NCBI GenBank assembly: GCA_958437935.1
Contig: CAUBPS010000017.1
Location: 1 to 48,465, forward strand
Reading direction: 5' to 3'
Length of the DNA stretch: 48,465 nucleotides
Source of the DNA: an uncultured Collinsella sp.
Lineage (GTDB): Bacteria > Actinomycetota > Coriobacteriia > Coriobacteriales > Coriobacteriaceae
Under the pieces are notes generated by a model that saw only the letters and a list, made by a program, of their open reading frames with translations, was not told where the DNA came from and searched no databases. Shown here piece after piece: positions 32,898-40,463 of the stretch. Every line of letters begins with the position of its first letter. Within the stretch, counting starts at the first letter, position 1. Both the position numbers and the translations under genes were made by a program.

Positions 32898-33690
32898 GCT
32901 TGATCACCTCTTTTGCAAGGTTCATATACGCTTTTGCACCCTTGTTTTGAGGTGCATAGGTAATTACCGGTTCTCCAAAAGACGGAGCTTCAGAGATTTT
33001 AACCGTACGGGGAATCAGCGTCTTAAACGCCTTATCACCAAAGTACGATTGAACTTCCTCAACAACCTGATTCGACAAAGAAGTACGTGAGTCATACATG
33101 GTCATAAGCACGCCATAGGTGTCTAAGCCCTTGTTCAGACGTGATTTGACCATCTTCATTGACTCAAGCAGCTTCGTAACGCCCTCGAGTGCGTAATACT
33201 CACACTGGATTGGAATCAAAACGCTATCTGCTGCGGTCAAGGCATTGATAGTAAGCAGGCCGAGCGAAGGAGGACAGTCAATGAAAATAAAATCAAACTC
33301 GTCCTGAATCGGCTCAAGCAAATCCTTGAGGCGGGTTTCACGAGCAATTGCGCTTACGAGCTCAATTTCGGCACCTGCAAGCTGAATCGTAGCTGGAATT
33401 ACGAATACCTTTTTGCAATTTGTATCAAGAACAAGCGATTCTGCCGGCACATCATTCAACAATGCATCATAGATGCAGTGATCAAGGTCTTCTTTTTCAA
33501 TTCCAAATCCACTGGTGCTGTTTCCCTGTGGATCAAAATCGACAATCAGTGTCTTACGACCCTGCTCTCCCAGTGCTGCTGCAAGGTTTACAGCCGTCGT
33601 TGACTTACCGACGCCGCCTTTTTGATTGATGATTGCAATGATACGCGTGTCTTTTGCGCTCTTAGAACGCTTAACGTCGCGAAATCCCAC
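32890..33690 (-). CDS. parA: Chromosome partitioning ATPase ParA (Soj)
   Basis: The 266-residue Walker-type ATPase has the deviant Walker A KGGVGKST near residue 25 and Walker B FIFIDCPPSLG. It has the short N terminus typical of chromosomal Soj-type ParA without the plasmid-type HTH. A GTG start follows GGAGGGACC. It drives segregation of ParB-parS complexes, and Soj homologues also regulate DnaA, which is encoded about 5 kb away. The leader between this gene and rsmG carries three parS sites, so ParB binding could autoregulate the operon. Confidence 0.96.
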   Translation of the reverse strand: MGFRDVKRSKSAKDTRIIAIINQKGGVGKSTTAVNLAAALGEQGRKTLIVDFDPQGNSTSGFGIEKEDLDHCIYDALLNDVPAESLVLDTNCKKVFVIPATIQLAGAEIELVSAIARETRLKDLLEPIQDEFDFIFIDCPPSLGLLTINALTAADSVLIPIQCEYYALEGVTKLLESMKMVKSRLNKGLDTYGVLMTMYDSRTSLSNQVVEEVQSYFGDKAFKTLIPRTVKISEAPSFGEPVITYAPQNKGAKAYMNLAKEVIKRA

Positions 33691-33729
33691 GGTCCCTCCT
33701 GGTGTGTATTAAAGCTGTCAGACGGAGGA

Positions 33730-33745
33730 TGTTTCACGTGAAACA
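33730..33745. other. parS site 1
   Basis: A perfect 16-bp palindrome, TGTTTCACGTGAAACA, the universal ParB-binding sequence, lies 40 bases upstream of the parA start. Confidence 0.96.
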
Positions 33746-33768
33746 TTCCGATTCGATATCAACCGCCA

Positions 33769-33784
33769 TGTTTCACGTGAAACA
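33769..33784. other. parS site 2
   Basis: A perfect copy of the same 16-bp palindrome, exactly 39 bp from site 1. The spacer sequence is unrelated. Confidence 0.96.
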
Positions 33785-33807
33785 CTGCAAGTTGTTAGTA
33801 TCCATTA

Positions 33808-33823
33808 TGTTTCACGTGAAACA
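33808..33823. other. parS site 3
   Basis: A perfect copy, exactly 39 bp from site 2, ending one base before the rsmG stop codon. Confidence 0.96.
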
Positions 33824-33824
33824 T

Positions 33825-34562
33825 CTAGGCAAGCGGATTCTTCTTTGCCATGCCATTTGCACGAGGCAATGAAACGGATGCTGGATGACTCTTTTTAAGA
33901 ACAATGAACCCCCTGTGGCCCAAGCCCTCAGGCAAATCGATTGCGTCATTCAGAAGCAAAGTGAAGCCGCAAATCTTAGCTGCTGACATGCCGGAAGCAA
34001 GCTCCTCATCGGAAGGATTACCCTTGGTGATAACAAATAGCCCTCCGTCTTTGAGGAACGGAGCCGCATACTCAACAAGAATCGGTAGAGGAGCCAGTGC
34101 ACGGGCGGTTACGACAGAGAACTGCTTCTTATGGCTTCGAGCATATTCTTCAAGGCGATCATGAACCGCATGAGCATGTTTCAATCCAAGAGCATCAACA
34201 AAAGAATTGACAGCATCAACCTTCTTGCCAACGGAGTCAATATAAGTAGCTTTACGATGCGTGGTTATGGTTAAAGGAATACCAGGGAAGCCCGCACCTG
34301 TTCCCATGTCAAGCAAAGCTCCCTCAGGAGCCTTATTGATATAGGGGAGCAAAACAAGAGAGTCGAGGATATGAAGTACTGCAGCATCTTCTACGTTAAG
34401 AATACGGGTAAGATTGGTTGTCCTATTTGTTTCCAAAACCAAATCCAAATGCTGAATACATTTCCTCAGCTCAACATCAGTTACGCTCAAGGAATACTCT
34501 TTGCAATAGGAAGTTAGACGAGTCAACATCTCGTCAGCTTGCTGATCAGTAAGTACTAACAA
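33825..34562 (-). CDS. rsmG: 16S rRNA (guanine527-N7)-methyltransferase
   Basis: The 245-residue SAM-dependent methyltransferase (GidB) has the SAM-binding LLDMGTGAGFPGIPL motif, then YIDSVGKKVDAVN and VVTARALAPLP. I choose the TTG at 34562, six bases after AAGGAG. An upstream in-frame start at 34610 has no ribosome binding site. The usual partners mnmE and mnmG are not adjacent; jag and parA flank it. A terminator after jag lies upstream, so rsmG probably has its own promoter or depends on readthrough. Confidence 0.95.
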   Translation of the reverse strand: MLVLTDQQADEMLTRLTSYCKEYSLSVTDVELRKCIQHLDLVLETNRTTNLTRILNVEDAAVLHILDSLVLLPYINKAPEGALLDMGTGAGFPGIPLTITTHRKATYIDSVGKKVDAVNSFVDALGLKHAHAVHDRLEEYARSHKKQFSVVTARALAPLPILVEYAAPFLKDGGLFVITKGNPSDEELASGMSAAKICGFTLLLNDAIDLPEGLGHRGFIVLKKSHPASVSLPRANGMAKKNPLA

Positions 34563-34614
34563 CGAAAGCTCCTTTCTGACAAAAATCAGTGTATCGAGAA
34601 CTTTTGACAAAAAA

Positions 34615-34640
34615 AGGGGACGTGGAAACCACGTCCCCTT
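34615..34640 (-). terminator. Terminator after jag
   Basis: AGGGGACGTGG and CCACGTCCCCT form an 11-bp stem, followed on the minus strand by T7. It separates the rpmH-jag transcript from rsmG. Confidence 0.88.
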
Positions 34641-34658
34641 AGCATAAGCTCGAGTAGA

Positions 34659-35228
34659 TTATCGAGCAACAATCACCACATGGCGATCAGGGTCGGAACC
34701 CTCAGAATGAGTATCGACGGCATCATTGCCACGAAGTGCAATGTGAACCAGTCGGCGCTCATAGGCATTCATGGGCGGAAGCGAAACACTCTTATGAGTG
34801 CGGATGGCACGCTCGGCAGCAGACTGAGCCATGGAGGCAACCTTGTCCTGACGGCGGCTCTTGTATCCCTCGACGTCCACTACAACCGGATACCTAAAGC
34901 CAAGCTTGCGGCTCACTAGCAAAGAGAACATAACCTGAAGGGCATCAAGGGTGCGACCATGACGGCCAATGAGAACAGCAAGGTCGGGAGCCGTTACATC
35001 CAGAATCAGCTCACCCTCGTCGCCCTCATACTCATCGATAGGAGAGTTGGCGGCATCGAAGTGCGAAAGGATGGAACGCAGGATGGAAATCGCGACATCG
35101 GCAATGGTGTCGAGCTCCTCGTCGGTCAGCTCTTCACCGGCCTTGTAGCGCTGTGCAATCTCGGGATAATCGCCCGCGACCTGCGGGGCAACCTCCTCAA
35201 GCATATCCTCGATGATCTCTTCAGACAT
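34659..35228 (-). CDS. jag: KH/R3H RNA-binding protein Jag (KhpB)
   Basis: The 189-residue protein has an acidic N-terminal region of about 60 residues in place of the usual Jag-N domain, a KH domain with the GxxG loop in LIGRHGRTLDALQ, and a C-terminal R3H domain (ERRLVHIAL). It binds RNA and, in Firmicutes, acts with KhpA in cell elongation and division control. I start at the ATG at 35228, with TTGGAG upstream. It follows yidC, the conserved order in Gram-positive origins. Confidence 0.92.
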   Translation of the reverse strand: MSEEIIEDMLEEVAPQVAGDYPEIAQRYKAGEELTDEELDTIADVAISILRSILSHFDAANSPIDEYEGDEGELILDVTAPDLAVLIGRHGRTLDALQVMFSLLVSRKLGFRYPVVVDVEGYKSRRQDKVASMAQSAAERAIRTHKSVSLPPMNAYERRLVHIALRGNDAVDTHSEGSDPDRHVVIVAR

Positions 35229-35272
35229 AACGTACTCCAAAAGTTAGGTACCTAAATAAGATTGATATCCCG

Positions 35273-36043
35273 CTACTTCTTCTTGTGCGGGCGCGGCTTC
35301 TTCTCGCGACGAGTGACCTCAACCTGCAGCGGCGCGTTCTTAAGGCGCTCCTCCTCATCGGCCTTCGCCTTGTCGATGACCTTCTGCGTCACAAAAATCT
35401 GCTGGATAACCTGCCAAGCAGACGAGACGTCGTAGTACAGCAGAACACCAACGGGAAGGCTCCAGCCCATCCAAAGCATCATGACCGTCATGACAACGGC
35501 CATCATACGCATGCTCTGAGCCTGCTGGCCGGTCTGGTTGCGCGACATATAGAGCTGCGGAATCAGGGTCAGGACAGCGAACAGGATCAGGCAGACCAGC
35601 GCAGGCAGCGCGACCATAAAGCCATCGGCAAAGGAGGCACTCGGCGTGGTGGTCAGGTCGGGCAGAATATTAAAGAACGAGAACGTGCCGTCGTTAAAGT
35701 AGTCCGGCAGGTTACGCAGCAGCGTAAATAGGGCGAACAGGACAGGCATCTGAATCAACAGCGGCAGACAACCAGCCATCGGGTTGAACTTGTTCTCGCT
35801 GTAGAACTTCTGCATCTCCTCGGCCTGACGCTGGGGATCGTCGGCATAGCGCTCCTGGATCTCGAGCATCTTGGGCTGCAGCACCTGCATGCGTGCCGTC
35901 GACTTAGTCGACTTGAGCATAAGCGGCGTCAGCAGCAGACGGATGATGACCACCAGGATGATGATGGACAGGCCCCAGTCGACCGCAAAGGTCTGGATGA
36001 GCTTGAGCAGCTCGAAAAGGATGTTAACGATCCAATCCCACAT
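35273..36043 (-). CDS. yidC: Membrane protein insertase YidC
   Basis: The 256-residue Gram-positive-type YidC/Oxa1 lacks the large periplasmic domain. Features are a first helix, ILVVIIRLLLTPLMLKSTKS with the conserved Arg of the hydrophilic groove, a cytoplasmic hairpin (LQPKMLEIQERYADD), NPMAGCLPLLIQMPVLFALF, and two C-terminal helices before a Lys/Arg-rich tail for ribosome contact. No lipobox is present. It inserts membrane proteins with or without SecYEG. A GGAGG site precedes the ATG. It is transcribed with rnpA and yidD. Confidence 0.95.
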   Translation of the reverse strand: MWDWIVNILFELLKLIQTFAVDWGLSIIILVVIIRLLLTPLMLKSTKSTARMQVLQPKMLEIQERYADDPQRQAEEMQKFYSENKFNPMAGCLPLLIQMPVLFALFTLLRNLPDYFNDGTFSFFNILPDLTTTPSASFADGFMVALPALVCLILFAVLTLIPQLYMSRNQTGQQAQSMRMMAVVMTVMMLWMGWSLPVGVLLYYDVSSAWQVIQQIFVTQKVIDKAKADEEERLKNAPLQVEVTRREKKPRPHKKK

Positions 36044-36072
36044 GTAAGTTTTCCTCCGATAGCGAGTGCCCG

Positions 36073-36297
36073 CTAGGGCACAGGGTCATAACCGCCGACG
36101 TGCAGGGGATTGCAGCGAGCGATGCGCCTCACGGCAAGCCAGCAGCCTCTCAAAACACCGTACTTCTCAATCGCCTGGACGGCGTATTGCGAGCACGTTG
36201 GGTAATAAATGCAGGCGTCAGGCAATAAGGGCGAAATAACCTGTTGATATATGCGAATAGGAGCGATGGCAACACGTCGCAAAACGTGATTGCTCAT
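36073..36297 (-). CDS. yidD: Membrane protein insertion efficiency factor YidD
   Basis: The 74-residue protein has the three conserved cysteines and signature of the family (YQQVISPLLP, CIYYPTCSQYAVQAI, and RCNPLHVGGYDPVP). It is a peripheral membrane protein that aids YidC-dependent insertion. Its ATG overlaps the rnpA stop (ATGA). Confidence 0.95.
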   Translation of the reverse strand: MSNHVLRRVAIAPIRIYQQVISPLLPDACIYYPTCSQYAVQAIEKYGVLRGCWLAVRRIARCNPLHVGGYDPVP

Positions 36298-36632
36298 CGC
36301 TCCTCCCCGGCAACGCCGGCGCGTTTCATAAGCGAACGCAATGCATTGTCCATCTCCTGAGGCGAAGAAACCCTCGTCTTAGGAGTTGCGAACAAGATGA
36401 TGTCATAACCCGCAACGGGAAATCCACAGCTGCGGGCGGCCTCGCGCATCACACGCTTAGAACGGTTGCGCACGACAGCACAACCGAGCCGTTTAGCACC
36501 AACGAAGGCGACCCTTCCGGAGTCGCCTTCGCCAACCGATTCACATATGGTCATTCGAATCAGAGGGTGATTGAAACGACGCCCCTGACTGAACACATGC
36601 TCGAAATCTTGCCGAGACTTAATAGTCTTCAT
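36294..36632 (-). CDS. rnpA: Ribonuclease P protein component
   Basis: The 112-residue basic protein binds RNase P RNA and assists 5' maturation of tRNAs. The signature RNR motif is seen in VVRNRSKRVMREAAR, and the N-terminal KSRQDFEHVFSQGRR is typical. It follows rpmH by 20 bases in the conserved rpmH-rnpA-yidD-yidC order. Confidence 0.95.
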   Translation of the reverse strand: MKTIKSRQDFEHVFSQGRRFNHPLIRMTICESVGEGDSGRVAFVGAKRLGCAVVRNRSKRVMREAARSCGFPVAGYDIILFATPKTRVSSPQEMDNALRSLMKRAGVAGEER

Positions 36633-36652
36633 GCGAGATGTGTGTATCGCTG

Positions 36653-36787
36653 CTAGACAGTGAGACGCTTGCGGCCCTTGGCGCGACGACGGGCGAGCAC
36701 GGCACGACCACCCTTAGTGGCCATACGGGCACGGAAGCCATGGGTCTTGGCACGCTTACGCTTATTAGGCTGATACGTACGCTTCAT
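36653..36787 (-). CDS. rpmH: 50S ribosomal protein L34
   Basis: The 44-residue protein beginning MKRTYQPNKRKRAKTHGF is a canonical bL34. The ATG at 36787 follows GGAGGAAC. The frame is open upstream but has no better start. A near-consensus promoter lies 73-102 bp upstream. Confidence 0.98.
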   Translation of the reverse strand: MKRTYQPNKRKRAKTHGFRARMATKGGRAVLARRRAKGRKRLTV

Positions 36788-36859
36788 CTTAAGTTCCTCC
36801 TGCTGCATTTCGAGTGTCCGCGGGGGCGCGGACGCAGATATAGACACGTGAGCTTGAAG

Positions 36860-36889
36860 ATTGTAGGGAAATCAATGTTCAAATGTCAA
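36860..36889 (-). promoter_or_regulatory. Strong promoter of the rpmH-rnpA-yidD-yidC-jag operon
   Basis: On the minus strand a perfect TTGACA -35 (36884-36889) and TACAAT -10 (36860-36865) are 18 bp apart. Confidence 0.8.
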
Positions 36890-37132
36890 GAAATCAAAGG
36901 TAAAAGGTTGCGCAGTTCACACGGTTCCCCCATAAGCCGAGCTCGATTTAGCGGTGCATGGCAACTTTTCACGATATTTCATCGAGTTTTCAACAGGTCA
37001 TGTTGGCAATGTTGAGAACTTTTCGTCCGTTTTCCAAAGTTTTCAACATGTTTTGAAAAGTTGTCGAAAGATGAGAAACATTGCACGGTGAGCTACTATT
37101 TGTTCGAAACCTTTTGAAAGATTGCGAGCGGC
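36890..37132. other. oriC: Upstream part of the replication origin (oriC-I candidate)
   Basis: This gene-free region lies at the strand switch. It contains two GTTTTCAACA sites (36986-36995 and 37039-37048) that look like variant DnaA boxes, plus related TTTTC-rich motifs. Composition is AT-richer than the flanks. A third copy lies within the next gene at 38172-38181. Identification rests on position, the strand switch and repeated boxes. Confidence 0.65.
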
Positions 37133-38485
37133 ATGTCTGACGACTTTTACACCATGGTCGATTCCGGAGACCCGGCACCCGACAACGAGCACATCACCGG
37201 CGTGCGCGAAGAGCGTGAGGAAGGCGAGCAGACGACCACGCAGGCGCCAAAAGCCATGTACGCCGCGCGCATCGCCGTCTATGACGACATGCTGTCGACA
37301 CCGCGTGTGATCGTCATTGATCCGCAAGATGTCCGCACGTATTTGGAAGAGACGACCAACACCGTCTACCAGTGCATGAAAGAACAGGGTGGCCATATCT
37401 CGCTCATGGTCATCCGCGAGATTGTCGAAAACTTTATCCACGCGCACTTTGCCGAGCCCATCATCTCGATTCTGGACGGCGGAGACACCATCCGCTTTGC
37501 CGATCAAGGACCCGGCATCGACGACAAGGAGCGCGCTTTCGACTTTGGCGTTACCAGCGCAAACAGCAAGATGAAGCGCTATATCCGTGGAACCGGAGCA
37601 GGGTTTCCCATGGTGCAGGAGTATTTGGAAAACGCCGGCGGGGCCGTGTCCATCGAGGACAACATGGGCAACGGCACCGTGGTTACGGTAAGCCTGGACC
37701 CTAAACGCGTGCAGGAAATAGAGCGTGCCGGCGGACGCGGTGCTGCCGTGCGGCCCGAGACGGAGCAGCCCACATATCCCCTGCCGGGAGCTTTTGCGCA
37801 GCAGCCCATGGCAACGCAACAGATGCAGCGCCCCGTGGGACAGATGCAGCAGCCCGGAATGCTTCCCACACAAGAGCCCCAGGCGGCATCGATGTCGATG
37901 CCGCCAAACGCGCCAGAGGCCATGCCGCTGGCGGATCAGGATGCAGCAGCAATGCAGCAGGCGACGGGGGCACCGGGTGGCCAGCAAATGGACTATCAGC
38001 CGTACCAACAGGGATATCCATATCAGCAGATGCCGCCACTGGGGTATGGCCAGCAGTTCCCACAGCAGTACCAGCAGGGATATCAGCAGCCGTACCAGCA
38101 GATGCTGCAGCAGCAGTACAACCCCTGGGCCCAGCAGATGCCTCCGCAGCCTTACCAACAGTGGCCTCAAAGTTTTCAACAGCAAATGCCGCCGATGCAG
38201 AGTTCTCAACAACCAGCAGCTCAAATGATGTATCCTAATGCAGCAAATCAGTATGCGCAGCCACAACCGGACGTGTTCGTAAGCGATCGCGGCAACGCCG
38301 CACTGGGCTATCTGGCACAAAATCAAGCGTGCGGTGCTACCGATCTGGCGAGGGCGTTTGGAAACTCGGCCCCCACTTGGTCACGCACGCTCAATGACTT
38401 GGCGCAGGCCGGCTTGGTCATCAAGCATGGCCAGAAATACCATCTGACCGAACTCGGCGCCGCTCGCGTGCGAGCTCAGAGCTAA
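37133..38485 (+). CDS. Origin-linked GHKL ATPase with a Gln-rich tract and winged-helix tail
   Basis: The 450-residue protein has an acidic N terminus (1-40), then a histidine-kinase-like ATPase domain (about 45-190) with an N box containing Glu97 and Asn100 (REIVENFIHA), the ADQGPGI motif (123-129) and a glycine lid GTGAGFPMVQEYL (153-165). No phospho-accepting His domain or transmembrane helix is visible. Residues about 210-380 are extremely rich in Gln, Pro, Met and Tyr, like a prion-type disordered tract. Residues about 383-450 form a winged-helix-like DNA-binding region (GATDLARAFGN and LAQAGLVIKHGQKYHLTELG). It lies 15 bp upstream of dnaA and is probably co-transcribed. I do not recognise a named family; a role in origin control is inferred from position. 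Confidence 0.8.
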   Translation: MSDDFYTMVDSGDPAPDNEHITGVREEREEGEQTTTQAPKAMYAARIAVYDDMLSTPRVIVIDPQDVRTYLEETTNTVYQCMKEQGGHISLMVIREIVENFIHAHFAEPIISILDGGDTIRFADQGPGIDDKERAFDFGVTSANSKMKRYIRGTGAGFPMVQEYLENAGGAVSIEDNMGNGTVVTVSLDPKRVQEIERAGGRGAAVRPETEQPTYPLPGAFAQQPMATQQMQRPVGQMQQPGMLPTQEPQAASMSMPPNAPEAMPLADQDAAAMQQATGAPGGQQMDYQPYQQGYPYQQMPPLGYGQQFPQQYQQGYQQPYQQMLQQQYNPWAQQMPPQPYQQWPQSFQQQMPPMQSSQQPAAQMMYPNAANQYAQPQPDVFVSDRGNAALGYLAQNQACGATDLARAFGNSAPTWSRTLNDLAQAGLVIKHGQKYHLTELGAARVRAQS

Positions 38486-38500
38486 AGAACGGGAGAGACA

Positions 38501-40225
38501 GTGGACGAGGAAGCAAGCATCATCCTGGGGGATGCCATCGCCTTTTGCCGGCGCGACGGCCAAGATGCACGCCTCATCAACATGCTGGGGCAATCGCGCG
38601 CCATAAGCCTGACCGAAGATACGCTCACGATCGAAGCCCCCTCGCGCTTTGCCATCGCGCAGCTCAAAAAGCATCAGCCGACCATTGAGGCCTATCTGGA
38701 AGAAATCGCCTTTTCACCGATTGCGCTCGACATCGTGGCACCGCAAGGCGCCGTGGCGGAATCTGCTGCCGCGACGGCGCCCGCCACGGCTCCCGCTGCT
38801 TTCCCGGCGGCGCCGGCCTCCGCAGGCGACGCGCCGACAATCGAGCACCAGCACAGCGATGTTTCCCGTGAAACCATGGCACCGTTGCCGACCGCGGCGG
38901 CGACGTCAACGAACGCGCCCGTCACGCACATGCCCATCGCTCGCGACGCAGCGGCGGGCGCGGATTCGGGCATTGCAATCAAGAACACGCTCTCGGCCGA
39001 TGATTTTCGTCGCATGATGAACCAGATGAAGGGCGGAGCGCCGGCCAAATCCACGCAAGCCGCGATCCCCACTTCACCCATACCAGCACCGACCGTGCCG
39101 GCCGAGCAGAATACGGATGGAGCCCCGCTCGCCGCGAACTCAAAATTTACCTTTGAGAACTTTGTCTACGGCCCCGAGAACAGCCATGCCTATCGCTCGG
39201 CACTCAAGTTTGCCGCCCTCGCGGACGAGCGCGGCACGTGCACATCACTGTTCATCTACGGCAAATCGGGCCTGGGCAAGACGCACCTGCTGCTTGCCAT
39301 CAAAAACGAGCTCGCCGAGAAGTCGCCCGAGATCAAGGTCAAGTATGCCAACTCCCAAGCATATCTGGACGACCTGATGACCGAGTTCGACCGCCAAAAG
39401 AAGAGCAACGCCCCCATCATGCAGGCGTACCACGGCGTGGACGTGCTCATCATCGATGACATCCAAAACATCATCGGCAAGCGCGCGAGCGTGGACTACT
39501 TTTTCCAGCTCATGGACGAGTTCATCCGCAACAACAAGAAGGTCGTCATCGCGGCAGACCGCGCCCCCAAGGACCTGAGCATGGACGAGCGTCTGACCAG
39601 CCGCTTCAACGCCGGCATGCTCTGCCTGGTCGCAGAGCCCAGCTACGAGATGAAATACAAGATCTTGCAGCGCTATTACGAGAACACCATCGTCGCCGCT
39701 CCCGAGGCAGGCGACGACTCGCTGCTGGCGGCCTATGGGGGCGACGGCGGGCACCTGACCGACGAGCACTTTAAACACATGGCCGAGGTCTCGGGCACCA
39801 ACATCCGCGAGCTCGAGAGCTTTTGCGAGCGCTGCGCCGGCGAGGCGGGCGACCGCGAGCGCGAGGGCGGGGAGCTCACCTTTGACGATATCGACGCCAT
39901 CGCCAGCCAGTACTTCGACACATCGGCCAAAAAGATCAACGTCCAGACGGTTCAGTCCGTCATCGAAGAGCAGTACGGCGTGACGCACGAGGAGCTCATC
40001 GGCCCGCGTCGCAACGCCAATATCGCCAAAGCACGCCATATTGCCATCTATCTGGCCATCGAGATGTGCGAGATGACGACCACGGCGGTGGGCGCCGAAT
40101 TTGGCAACCGCAACCACTCGACCGTCAGCACGAGCTACAAAAAAGTCCAGAAGATGATCCAGGAAGACAGAACCGTCACCGAGGACCTCAAGTCGCTGCG
40201 AGACAAAATTACACTGCGCTCGTAG
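38501..40225 (+). CDS. dnaA: Chromosomal replication initiator protein DnaA
   Basis: The 574-residue initiator uses a GTG start after GGGAGAG. Domain I spans about 1-80. Domain II is a long Ala/Pro/Thr-rich linker (about 80-205), making the protein longer than the usual 440-500 residues. The AAA+ domain III has Walker A YGKSGLGKTH (near 252-261) and Walker B VLIIDDIQ. Domain IV has the recognition motif NRNHSTV at 536-542, where most DnaA proteins have GRDHTTV. A parS-like sequence is embedded in the linker and encodes DVSRET. It initiates replication by melting oriC. Confidence 0.97.
   Translation: MDEEASIILGDAIAFCRRDGQDARLINMLGQSRAISLTEDTLTIEAPSRFAIAQLKKHQPTIEAYLEEIAFSPIALDIVAPQGAVAESAAATAPATAPAAFPAAPASAGDAPTIEHQHSDVSRETMAPLPTAAATSTNAPVTHMPIARDAAAGADSGIAIKNTLSADDFRRMMNQMKGGAPAKSTQAAIPTSPIPAPTVPAEQNTDGAPLAANSKFTFENFVYGPENSHAYRSALKFAALADERGTCTSLFIYGKSGLGKTHLLLAIKNELAEKSPEIKVKYANSQAYLDDLMTEFDRQKKSNAPIMQAYHGVDVLIIDDIQNIIGKRASVDYFFQLMDEFIRNNKKVVIAADRAPKDLSMDERLTSRFNAGMLCLVAEPSYEMKYKILQRYYENTIVAAPEAGDDSLLAAYGGDGGHLTDEHFKHMAEVSGTNIRELESFCERCAGEAGDREREGGELTFDDIDAIASQYFDTSAKKINVQTVQSVIEEQYGVTHEELIGPRRNANIAKARHIAIYLAIEMCEMTTTAVGAEFGNRNHSTVSTSYKKVQKMIQEDRTVTEDLKSLRDKITLRS
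38860..38875. other. parS-like site inside dnaA
   Basis: TGTTTCCCGTGAAACC matches the parS palindrome at 14 of 16 positions and lies in the domain II coding sequence. It is a possible secondary ParB site about 5 kb from the main cluster. Confidence 0.5.
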
Positions 40226-40463
40226 GGAAATAGAGACACCTGTTGAAAACTTGTCGAAACCACGGGCATAAGGTGTCTAAAACCCAACCCGCGGTGATGA
40301 AAAGTTTTGCGCAGGTTTTGAACGTGGAAAACCACCCTTGTTGCACACAGGTTGCTGTCGATTCTCTTTCTGGGTCTGACCTGCGTCTTTGGGAGTAATC
40401 AACAGTTTCGTCAGTGCTATTACTATTATTAAGATATTTATATCTATAGAAAGGTATTAAAAG
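40226..40463. other. oriC: Downstream part of the origin with candidate unwinding element
   Basis: This is the dnaA-dnaN intergenic region. It has a reverse DnaA-box-like TGTTGAAAAC (40241-40250) and a reverse CGTGGAAAA (40323-40331), eight of nine bases of the common TTTTCCACA box. Near the right end CTATTACTATTATTAA (40417-40432) leads into a very AT-rich stretch to about 40460. Trinucleotide repeats next to boxes are the DnaA-trio arrangement of bacterial unwinding elements. The AAAGG site for dnaN lies at its end. Confidence 0.65.
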
